A stretch of DNA of 6,185 bases from Clostridiaceae bacterium (lineage in GTDB: Bacteria; Bacillota; Clostridia; Oscillospirales; Acutalibacteraceae), in contig JAEDNG010000053.1 of NCBI GenBank assembly GCA_016302625.1, forward strand, positions 1 to 6,185, read 5' to 3'. Under the pieces are notes generated by a model. That model saw only the letters and a list, made by a program, of their open reading frames with translations, had not been told where the DNA came from and did not search any database. Positions 1 through 5,195 of the stretch are shown piece by piece (the first letter of the stretch is position 1; every line of letters begins with the position of its first letter). The position numbers were made by a program, and so were the translations under genes.

Positions 1-6
1 CCTCCT
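1..6 (-). promoter_or_regulatory. Shine-Dalgarno sequence of a gene starting left of the window
   Basis: Read on the minus strand the first six bases are AGGAGG, a full consensus ribosome binding site. Its start codon would fall about 5-10 bases beyond the left edge. It lies downstream of the minus-strand promoter at 144-172, so a minus-strand gene with a leader of about 130 nt is inferred. None of its coding sequence is in the window, so its product is unknown. Confidence 0.6.
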
Positions 7-140
7 TTGGTACAATACATTACGGCAGAATGGATTAGACCGAAAATGCAGAGAGATGTTAAGCAAAGGTACGTAAAGATATAACAGCTGCCGCAAGATA
101 TATCCGGCTGTAAGCACTCTCATGACAGATTTACTGTACC
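4..140 (-). promoter_or_regulatory. Structured 5' leader, possible cis-regulatory RNA
   Basis: On the minus strand this leader can close on itself. GGTAC (136-140) plus GTAAA (130-134) pairs with TTTAC (73-77) plus GTACC (68-72), giving ten base pairs with one bulged base at 135. Inside, ACAGC (minus, 107-111) can pair with GCTGT (84-88) as an internal hairpin. Directly after the closing stem, CCTTTG (64-69) is complementary to CAAAGG (4-9), which overlaps the Shine-Dalgarno sequence. The two pairings share bases 68-69, so they could compete. No known riboswitch consensus was recognised. The transcription start may trim the first bases of the outer stem. That this is a regulator is an inference from pairing alone. 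Confidence 0.4.
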
Positions 141-143
141 TTA

Positions 144-172
144 ATTATAGCACGGCTTTAAAAAAATTTCAT
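144..172 (-). promoter_or_regulatory. Minus-strand promoter with extended -10, for the gene left of the window
   Basis: On the minus strand, ATGAAA (167-172) is a -35 box matching four of six consensus bases. It is followed by a 17-bp spacer and a perfect TATAAT (144-149). TG plus one base directly precedes the -10, the extended -10 signature. The transcription start should lie near 136-140. It serves the gene whose ribosome binding site is at 1-6. Confidence 0.65.
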
Positions 173-232
173 GCGAAAATTTTAAAAAACCTTAAATTTT
201 TTTGACCGACCGGCTTGTATACAAGGCTGAGG

Positions 233-265
233 GAACTGTATGCTGACGCATACAGTTCTTTTTTT
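233..265 (+). terminator. Rho-independent terminator, plus-strand orientation
   Basis: A perfect 11-bp stem, GAACTGTATGC (233-243) and GCATACAGTTC (248-258), encloses a TGAC loop and is followed by seven T residues (259-265). The T-run follows the stem only on the plus strand. It begins one base beyond the stop codon of the minus-strand ATPase. It therefore blocks plus-strand transcripts from running antisense into the ATPase gene. On the minus strand the same hairpin may only protect the ATPase mRNA 3' end. No plus-strand gene that would need it is visible to its left. Confidence 0.75.
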
Positions 266-266
266 A

Positions 267-2105
267 TCATTTTTCCGTCCTCATAGCCCGCATAGCGTTT
301 AAAACCGCCAACACCGTAACTCCGACGTCGGCGAAAATCGCAAGCCACATACCGGCGAAGCCTGTCGCGCCCAAAATAAGTACTATCGCCTTTACCGCAA
401 GGGCGAAAATGATGTTCTGCCACACGATTGACATTGTTTTCCGCGCAATTTTTATAGCTTCGGGCAGTTTTGACGGCTTATCGTCCATCAGCACCACGTC
501 CGCCGCCTCGATAGCCGCGTCGCTGCCCATACCGCCCATAGCAATACCGATATCCGCGCGCGCAAGCACAGGCGCGTCGTTAATTCCGTCCCCCACGAAA
601 GCAAGGGGCGATTTTTCGTTTAGGAGCGTTTCGACGGCGCTTACCTTGCCGTCAGGCAAAAGTCCCGCATGAACCTCGTCAAGGCCTAATTCCTTGCCGA
701 CTGCCTCGCCTATCTCTTTTCGATCACCCGTCAGCATTACCGTTTTTGTAACCCTCAAGCCTTTAAGAGCGGCGATTGCTGCTTTAGAATCGGGCTTTAT
801 TTCGTCGGAAATTACAATGTGTCCGAGGTAATTTGCTCCCTCGGAAATATGAATTACCGTTCCTGTTATGTGGCAGTCGTGCCATTTTGCGCCTGCTAAA
901 TCCATTAATTTACCGTTTCCGGCAAAAATATCCCTGCCGTCGATTACCGCCTCAACACCCATTCCGGCATGCTCGGTCACCTTACCGATACGCGCGCGGT
1001 CTATATGACCCTTGTGCGCGGCTATTATCGACTCGGCAATCGGGTGATTAGAATAGCTTTCCGCAGCCGCCGCTACATCCAAGAGTTCTGCCTTGCTCAT
1101 GCTTTCAGGGTGCACGGCGGTCACCTTGAATATGCCCTTTGTAAGGGTTCCCGTCTTGTCAAAAACCACCGTGCCGACCTTTGCCAACACCTCGGTGTAA
1201 TTAGCGCCCTTAATAAGAATACCGCGCTTTGACGCGCCGCCAATTCCCCCGAAAAAGGAGAGCGGCACCGAAATCACCAGCGCGCAGGGGCAGGAAACCA
1301 CAAGGAAGATAAGGGCGCGCTCAAGCCAGTCCGTCCAGCCTCCGCCTGCTATCAGCGGAGGCAGAACCGCCAAAAGCACCGCCGCCGCCACAACGCAAGG
1401 GGTGTAATATTTTGCAAAGCGGGTGATGAAATTTTCGGTTTTCGCCTTTTTAGCCGAGGAATTTTGGGCTAAATCAAGAATTTTCGCAACAGTGCTGTCA
1501 CGATATACGCTTTCGGTTTTTACCGTGATTACTCCGCTTAAATTGACCGAGCCGCTTACTACCCTGTCGCCCGCCATAATGTCGCGCGGGAGGCTTTCTC
1601 CTGTAAGCGCAGCCGTGTTTACCGAGGTCGCGCCCTCTAAAACAATGCCGTCAAGCGGAATTTTCTCGCCCGGCTTTACGATAACCGTCTCGCCTTTTTG
1701 TACTTCGTCGGGCGAGACCTTGATTTCCTCGCCGTTTCTTAACACCGTCGCGCTGTCGGGTCGAATATCCATAAGGGCGGCGATGCTTTTGCGGCTTTTT
1801 CCGACCGCAATGCTTTGGAACAGCTCACCCACCTGATAAAAGAGCATTACCGCCGCCGCTTCGATATAATCGCCAAGCGCGAACGCGCCGACGGTTGCAA
1901 GCGACATTAAAAAGTTTTCGTCAAAGATCTGACCGTGCGCTATGTTACGGACAGCGCTCCACAAAATATCCCACCCCACTATAAGGTAGGGTACCGGATA
2001 CAAAACCGCCTTGATTTTATCCTCGACAGGCAAAACCGCTATGACTGCCAACGCCGCGGCGGCGATTATTATTCTTGCAAGCCTTTTTTTATGCTTTCGG
2101 GTCAT
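267..2105 (-). CDS. cadA: P1B-type heavy-metal (Zn/Cd/Pb) translocating ATPase, without its HMA domain
   Basis: This 612-aa inner-membrane pump exports divalent soft metals at the cost of ATP. Visible motifs: actuator TGES at 168-171, the metal-binding CPC in a membrane helix at 272-274, the phosphorylation motif DKTGTLT at 316-322, the HP pair of P1B ATPases at 354-355 and GDGINDAP at 505-512. About eight membrane segments are expected, with the last two near 557-603. K572 and D593 (FADVGVT) match the ZntA/CadA subgroup residues, favouring Zn/Cd/Pb over copper. The protein starts almost directly with the first membrane helix. Its usual N-terminal HMA domain is encoded by the gene just upstream, in the same frame beyond a TAA and four codons. 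Start ATG at 2105 has an AAGGGGA site 8 bases upstream. It is the last gene of the metal operon. Exact metal preference cannot be read from sequence. Confidence 0.93.
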   Translation of the reverse strand: MTRKHKKRLARIIIAAAALAVIAVLPVEDKIKAVLYPVPYLIVGWDILWSAVRNIAHGQIFDENFLMSLATVGAFALGDYIEAAAVMLFYQVGELFQSIAVGKSRKSIAALMDIRPDSATVLRNGEEIKVSPDEVQKGETVIVKPGEKIPLDGIVLEGATSVNTAALTGESLPRDIMAGDRVVSGSVNLSGVITVKTESVYRDSTVAKILDLAQNSSAKKAKTENFITRFAKYYTPCVVAAAVLLAVLPPLIAGGGWTDWLERALIFLVVSCPCALVISVPLSFFGGIGGASKRGILIKGANYTEVLAKVGTVVFDKTGTLTKGIFKVTAVHPESMSKAELLDVAAAAESYSNHPIAESIIAAHKGHIDRARIGKVTEHAGMGVEAVIDGRDIFAGNGKLMDLAGAKWHDCHITGTVIHISEGANYLGHIVISDEIKPDSKAAIAALKGLRVTKTVMLTGDRKEIGEAVGKELGLDEVHAGLLPDGKVSAVETLLNEKSPLAFVGDGINDAPVLARADIGIAMGGMGSDAAIEAADVVLMDDKPSKLPEAIKIARKTMSIVWQNIIFALAVKAIVLILGATGFAGMWLAIFADVGVTVLAVLNAMRAMRTEK

Positions 2106-2117
2106 AAAAACGTCCCC

Positions 2118-2336
2118 TTAAAATTTAATGCGGCAGTCCGGCTCAATTTTTTTGCAGACCTTCGCCGCTTTTTTCATTATCTCGTCAAACTTGCCGTCCT
2201 CCGCTTCAACTGTAAGCTTTTGGGTAAGGAAATTCACGTCGGCGAAGCTTACACCCTCGATTTTTCTTATACCCTCCGCCATTTTCGCGGCGCAGTTAGC
2301 GCAGTCCAAATCCTCTAACTCAAAGGTTTTCCTCAT
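2118..2336 (-). CDS. Small HMA-domain protein (metal-binding partner of the ATPase)
   Basis: A 72-aa protein consisting of one heavy-metal-associated domain. The motif LDCANCAAKM places the metal ligands at D11, C12 and C15, and this DCANC form is the one found at the N terminus of CadA/ZntA-type pumps. A further Cys lies in the C-terminal EPDC segment. Start ATG at 2336 was preferred over an ATG 33 bases upstream because GGAGAGGAAGA lies directly before it and the HMA fold begins right after it. The start overlaps the end of the arsR gene by 17 bp, so the two are translationally linked. It ends in TAA 12 bp before the ATPase start, in the same frame. It probably delivers metal to, or regulates, the ATPase, or it is the detached N-terminal domain of that pump. 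Confidence 0.85.
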   Translation of the reverse strand: MRKTFELEDLDCANCAAKMAEGIRKIEGVSFADVNFLTQKLTVEAEDGKFDEIMKKAAKVCKKIEPDCRIKF

Positions 2337-2688
2337 TTTTGTTCTTCCTCTCCTCGATAAGATGGTCAAAGCCCTGACCGATTATGGTTCTTACATGGTT
2401 ATCCGCCAAAAAATAGTAAATCGTCTTTCCGTCGCGGCGGCAGTCGACAAGCTTGCTTTTTTTCAGCACCTTAAGCTGATGCGAAATTGCCGACTGGGTC
2501 ATTCCGAGCAGTTCTGCAATCGCACAAACGCACATTTCAGACTCAAAAAGCGAGAAAAGTATTCTCATTCGCGTAGTATCGCCGAAAAGCTTGAATAAAT
2601 CCGCCAAATCGCAGAGTAACTCCTCTGTCGGCAGCTCGTTTTTAACGGTTTCTAATATCGCACCGTGATCGTGGGTATGTTTATCCAT
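2320..2688 (-). CDS. ArsR/SmtB-family metal-sensing repressor (CadC/CzrA-like)
   Basis: A 122-aa winged-helix repressor, normal length for the family. Two metal sites are visible. The alpha-3 Cys pair MCVC (C53, C55) corresponds to the CadC ELCVC motif. The alpha-5 site D96-x-H98-x10-H109-x2-E112 has exactly the spacing of the SmtB/CzrA zinc site. The recognition helix is in QSAISHQLKVLKKSKLV (65-81), followed by the wing (about 82-93). The N terminus is His-rich (HTHDH, residues 4-8) and C26 may be an extra ligand. Family members bind DNA without metal and release it on Zn, Cd or Pb binding, derepressing the efflux genes. GGAGG (2696-2700) lies 7 bases before the ATG. It is the first gene of the operon and its own promoter carries the matching operators. 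That it controls the downstream HMA and ATPase genes is inferred from this layout. Confidence 0.92.
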   Translation of the reverse strand: MDKHTHDHGAILETVKNELPTEELLCDLADLFKLFGDTTRMRILFSLFESEMCVCAIAELLGMTQSAISHQLKVLKKSKLVDCRRDGKTIYYFLADNHVRTIIGQGFDHLIEERKNKNEENL

Positions 2689-2701
2689 ATTTCAACCTCC
2701 A

Positions 2702-2741
2702 TTCATATGAATGTATGTTCATATGATAACACGTTCATATG
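2702..2741 (-). promoter_or_regulatory. Tandem ArsR/SmtB-type operators
   Basis: TTCATATG occurs at 2702-2709, 2718-2725 and 2734-2741, three copies exactly 16 bp apart. CATATGAA (2704-2711) and TTCATATG (2718-2725) form a perfect inverted repeat with a 6-bp spacer. This contains the TGAA-N6-TTCA core known from SmtB and CzrA operators. A second site in the same register, TGAT-N6-TTCA (2724-2737), has one mismatch. The sites cover the promoter spacer, the -10 box and the start of transcription, so bound repressor would exclude RNA polymerase. Confidence 0.82.
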
Positions 2742-2751
2742 TATTTGTCAA
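2723..2751 (-). promoter_or_regulatory. Promoter of the arsR-HMA-ATPase operon
   Basis: On the minus strand a perfect TTGACA (2746-2751) is followed by a 17-bp spacer and TATCAT (2723-2728), five of six bases matching the -10 consensus. Transcription should begin near 2716, about 28 nt before the arsR start codon. The -10 box overlaps an operator repeat. Confidence 0.85.
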
Positions 2752-2829
2752 GAGGTTTTCAAAATTTTGAATTATTAAGCCATTATCTGCAATTTTTCGG
2801 CGGGCAGAGGGGGTTTCAAAAGGCTGTTT

Positions 2830-3132
2830 TTACGATAATTCTTCCATTCTTTTATGAATTTGGAAAGCGATTTTAGCCCCTGTTATCAGACCCATTTCAA
2901 AATACACGTCGCGGTATACAGTAGCCTGCTTATAGTAATAGCCCACAATCTCGTCGAGTTCCTTTATATCGGAAAACCGCGCCTCAAAAAAGGCCTCCAC
3001 CTTGCTGTCCGCCTCTTTAAGCCTTTGGGAATATGTTTTTGTGCTTGGCTTCCCAAAGCTCTCGCCGCCGTGAATTAAAAATTCCTCTAAAATGTTTAAA
3101 TCAGCCCGTCTGAGTAAATCGTCAAACTCCAT
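2830..3132 (-). CDS. Small helical protein of unknown function
   Basis: A 100-aa soluble protein with no signal peptide or membrane segment. It is rich in Glu, Lys and aromatic residues and looks almost entirely alpha-helical. A region at 33-70 (KEADSKVEAFFEARF then IKELDEIVGYYYKQ) is followed by a C-terminal segment (FEMGLITGAKIAFQIHKRMEEL) ending in a basic, acidic-tipped helix. The closing EMGLITGAKIA pattern recalls short clostridial proteins such as those grouped as DUF6809, but this is a weak resemblance from memory. No catalytic motif is visible. The ATG has GGAG 7 bases upstream. It is divergent from the XRE regulator, and its consensus promoter carries that regulator's probable operators. 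No clear terminator follows it, so some transcription may continue into arsR. Confidence 0.75.
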   Translation of the reverse strand: MEFDDLLRRADLNILEEFLIHGGESFGKPSTKTYSQRLKEADSKVEAFFEARFSDIKELDEIVGYYYKQATVYRDVYFEMGLITGAKIAFQIHKRMEELS

Positions 3133-3152
3133 TTTTCTTCTCCTTTATCAGT

Positions 3153-3182
3153 TTATTTCGGTAAAACCGTATTTTTGTTCAC
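3153..3182 (-). other. Possible tiny upstream ORF with strong Shine-Dalgarno in the leader
   Basis: The roughly 105-nt leader of the 100-aa protein gene contains an otherwise unused GGAGGTG (minus strand, 3193-3199). Ten bases later a GTG opens a nine-codon frame (MNKNTVLPK) ending in TAA before the real gene's own ribosome binding site. An ATT five bases after GGAGG would open a different 13-codon frame. Either could be a leader peptide, or the site could be chance. No amino-acid bias typical of attenuators is seen. Confidence 0.2.
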
Positions 3183-3225
3183 AAAAAATTTACACCTCCA
3201 ATTTTAACGTTTTAATTCGAATTAT

Positions 3226-3241
3226 TACGTTTTATAACGTA
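3226..3241. promoter_or_regulatory. XRE operator O2 at the start of the divergent minus-strand gene
   Basis: TACGTT (3226-3231) and AACGTA (3236-3241) form an inverted repeat with a 4-bp spacer, the same geometry as the operator at 3316-3341. It lies just downstream of the minus-strand -10 box, across the expected transcription start. Single half-sites with the same core occur at 3207-3211 (ACGTT, 20 bp away) and 3257-3262 (AACGTA, 21 bp away, inside the promoter spacer). These spacings are close to two helical turns, which would suit cooperative binding on one face of the DNA. Confidence 0.65.
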
Positions 3242-3242
3242 T

Positions 3243-3271
3243 ATTATATGAAATCAAACGTATTTTGTCAA
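3243..3271 (-). promoter_or_regulatory. Consensus promoter of the 100-aa protein gene
   Basis: On the minus strand TTGACA (3266-3271), a 17-bp spacer and TATAAT (3243-3248) form a perfect sigma-A promoter. Transcription should start near 3236, inside operator O2. Such a strong promoter normally needs repression, which fits the flanking and internal AACGT half-sites. Confidence 0.85.
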
Positions 3272-3311
3272 GTATGAAATATGCTTATTTGCAAATTAAT
3301 TTGCTTTTTAT

Positions 3312-3340
3312 TTGCAATTATACGTTAAAAAACGTATAAT
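3312..3340 (+). promoter_or_regulatory. Promoter of the XRE regulator gene
   Basis: TTGCAA (3312-3317), a 17-bp spacer and a perfect TATAAT (3335-3340) lie 23 bp before the TTG start codon. The expected transcription start is near 3347, leaving a very short leader with the GAGGTG site. The spacer and -10 box are covered by operator O1. Confidence 0.83.
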
Positions 3341-3341
3341 T
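3316..3341. promoter_or_regulatory. XRE operator O1, perfect 11+4+11 inverted repeat
   Basis: AATTATACGTT (3316-3326) and AACGTATAATT (3331-3341) are exact reverse complements around an AAAA spacer. The repeat spans the end of the -35 box, the whole spacer and the -10 box of the regulator's own promoter. The ACGTT-N4-AACGT core is shared with the site at 3226-3241. Autorepression by the gene directly downstream is the simplest reading. That this particular protein binds is inferred from position. Confidence 0.75.
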
Positions 3342-3362
3342 AAGAAAAAATGAGGTGATAAA

Positions 3363-3575
3363 TTGGGCGCCGCAAAGAAAATCAGAATAATGTTAGTAGA
3401 ACGTGAAATGACACTTAAAGAGCTTTCCGAACGCTTAAACAAGCACCCCTCGACAATAAGCGACAAAATGCGAAGAGATAATTTTTCCGAAAACGACCTG
3501 AAGCAAATCGCCGATATTTTGGACTTTGACTATGAGGCGGTATTTACCGACAGGCAGACGGGGAAAAAGATATAG
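3363..3575 (+). CDS. Small XRE/Cro-C1-family DNA-binding regulator
   Basis: A 70-aa protein made of little more than one Cro/C1-type helix-turn-helix. Helices 2 and 3 are covered by MTLKELSERLNKHPSTISDKM (16-36), with the TISDK segment as recognition helix. RRDNFSENDLKQIADILD (37-54) follows, and a short tail (FDYEAVFTDRQTGKKI) closes the protein. No ligand-binding or protease domain is present, so it probably acts as a dimeric repressor. The start is TTG at 3363, chosen because GAGGTG (3352-3357) lies 5 bases before it and there is no later in-frame ATG before the HTH. Short regulators of this pattern are common in clostridia, as far as I recall. It faces the 100-aa protein gene across a shared operator region. 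The yifB gene follows 67 bp later with no clear terminator between. Confidence 0.85.
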   Translation: MGAAKKIRIMLVEREMTLKELSERLNKHPSTISDKMRRDNFSENDLKQIADILDFDYEAVFTDRQTGKKI

Positions 3576-3642
3576 CCAGTATTATTTCGTGCCGCGGTAA
3601 TTTTTCGCGGATTATATTAAATCTTAAAGGCGGTGGCGGCTT

Positions 3643-5169
3643 GTGTTTGCTCGGCTTAAAAGCGTGGGGCTTTTCGGAATTGAATCATATATGATTGAGG
3701 TCGAGGCGGACGTTTCAACAGGACTTCCCGCCTTTGATATTGTGGGACTTCCCGATACCGCCGTCAAGGAATCCCGCGACAGAGTGCGTGCCGCTGTTAA
3801 AAACTGCGGCTTTAAATTCCCGGTTGGCAGAATTACCGTCAATTTAGCTCCCGCCGACCTTAAAAAAGAGGGGTCTATTTACGACCTGCCCGTGCTTATC
3901 GCGATACTTAAAGCCTCGGGTCAGCTTAAAGCGGAGCTTGACGACAGCATTTTTGTCGGCGAGCTTTCGCTTGACGGAAAAGTACGCCAAACCGGCGGCG
4001 TACTCGCCATTGCGATAACCGCCCTTAATAACGGTATAAAAAAAGTATTTGTTCCAAAAGAAAACGCCGCAGAAGCGGCGGTCATTGAGGGAATTGAAGT
4101 TTACGGTGTAGAAGATGTGCGGCAGTTAATCACCCACATAACGGGTGAGGCGCCGATTGAAAAAACGCCCAAAACCGAAAATTCCCCCGAGCAGTATTTA
4201 AGCTCGCTCGATTTCAGCGAGGTAAAGGGTCAGCTTGCCGCGAAAAAGGCGCTTGAAATTGCCGCAGCGGGCGGGCATAATATATTGCTTATCGGCCCTC
4301 CGGGCTCGGGTAAAAGTATGCTTGCAAAGCGGCTACCTACAATTTTGCCCGAAATGACCTTTGAAGAATCTATTGAGACCACCAAAATTCATTCGATAGC
4401 GGGTGTACTCGACCCAAAAAATCCCTTTGTTAAAACGCGGCCTTTCCGCTCGCCGCACCACACCGTATCTGTCGCCGGGCTTACGGGCGGCGGCTCTGTG
4501 CCGCGGCCGGGTGAAATTTCCCTTGCGCACAACGGCGTGCTGTTTTTGGACGAGCTTCCCGAGTTCCGCAGAGACGTTATGGAGGCTATGCGTCAGCCGC
4601 TTGAGGACGGAAAGGTGACCATTTCCCGCGTCGCCGGCTCGCTTACATATCCAAGCTCTGTAATGCTCGTTGCCGCTATGAATCCATGTCCCTGCGGCTT
4701 TTACGGGCACCCGACAAAGCAGTGCATCTGCTCGCAGAACGCGGTCAGGAAATATTTGAACCGTATATCCGGCCCCATGCTTGACCGAATTGATCTTCAC
4801 GTTGAGGTTCCGCCCGTCAATTACGGAGAGCTTAACTCTTCCGCAAAGGAGGAAACCTCCGCCGAAATACGTCAGCGTGTAAACAAAGCCCGCAAAATTC
4901 AAACCGAGCGTTACAAAGGCACGCCTGTCACCTGCAACGCGCGGCTTACGCCCTCATTGCTTAAAAAGCACTGCGTTCTGGATTCCGCCGCTTCGGATTA
5001 TCTTCGCCTTTCCTTTGACCGGCTTGGTATGTCAGCCCGTGCTTATGACCGAATTTTGAAGGTTGCAAGGACTGTTGCAGACCTTTCAGGCAGTGAAATC
5101 ATAAAAAAAGAGCATATTTTTTCAGCAATTTCATTCAGAACACTTGACAGAAAGTATTGGATCGAGTAA
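3643..5169 (+). CDS. yifB: YifB/ComM-family Mg-chelatase-like AAA+ ATPase
   Basis: A complete 508-aa cytoplasmic protein of the usual family length. The N-terminal Lon-like/ChlI domain (about 1-170) carries the diagnostic GLPAFDIVGLPDTAVKESRDRV stretch (27-48). The AAA+ module follows, with Walker A GPPGSGKS at 218-225 and Walker B VLFLDE at 299-304. The CPC (349-351) and CIC (361-363) cysteine pairs, a possible zinc site typical of the family, come next. SGPMLDRIDLHVEVP then leads into the C-terminal Mg-chelatase domain. ComM of Vibrio and relatives is a hexameric helicase promoting branch migration during natural transformation. Whether this protein does the same is inferred. The GTG start is supported by the alignment of MFARLKSVGLFGI with the usual family N terminus. 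The ribosome binding site (GGTGG, 3632-3636, 6 bases before) is imperfect. It may be cotranscribed with the XRE gene. Confidence 0.95.
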   Translation: MFARLKSVGLFGIESYMIEVEADVSTGLPAFDIVGLPDTAVKESRDRVRAAVKNCGFKFPVGRITVNLAPADLKKEGSIYDLPVLIAILKASGQLKAELDDSIFVGELSLDGKVRQTGGVLAIAITALNNGIKKVFVPKENAAEAAVIEGIEVYGVEDVRQLITHITGEAPIEKTPKTENSPEQYLSSLDFSEVKGQLAAKKALEIAAAGGHNILLIGPPGSGKSMLAKRLPTILPEMTFEESIETTKIHSIAGVLDPKNPFVKTRPFRSPHHTVSVAGLTGGGSVPRPGEISLAHNGVLFLDELPEFRRDVMEAMRQPLEDGKVTISRVAGSLTYPSSVMLVAAMNPCPCGFYGHPTKQCICSQNAVRKYLNRISGPMLDRIDLHVEVPPVNYGELNSSAKEETSAEIRQRVNKARKIQTERYKGTPVTCNARLTPSLLKKHCVLDSAASDYLRLSFDRLGMSARAYDRILKVARTVADLSGSEIIKKEHIFSAISFRTLDRKYWIE

Positions 5170-5172
5170 AAT
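5144..5172 (+). promoter_or_regulatory. tRNA-Ala promoter inside the yifB 3' end
   Basis: TTGACA (5144-5149), a 17-bp spacer and TAAAAT (5167-5172) form a near-perfect promoter. The -35 and spacer encode the last residues of YifB and the -10 box includes its TAA stop codon. Expected transcription start near 5179 gives a 5' leader of about 17 nt before the tRNA. Confidence 0.78.
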
Positions 5173-5195
5173 AGTAATGTTGTAATTTTACTCAT

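Noticed and set aside
1..140. T-box or other named riboswitch in the left leader
   Set aside because: No T-box sequence and no TPP, SAM, purine, cobalamin or c-di-GMP core was found on either strand, so only a generic structured leader is reported.
1423..1836. Plus-strand frame of 137 codons inside the ATPase gene
   Set aside because: It is antisense to the conserved actuator and early membrane region of the ATPase and has no ribosome binding site or recognisable product.
3592..3609. Terminator between the XRE gene and yifB
   Set aside because: CCGCG and CGCGG can pair over nine bases, but no T-run follows on either strand, so cotranscription remains possible.
4333..4902. A 189-codon open frame on the minus strand
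   Set aside because: It lies wholly antisense to the AAA+ core of yifB, whose motifs are intact. The translated product has low-complexity, unrecognisable sequence.
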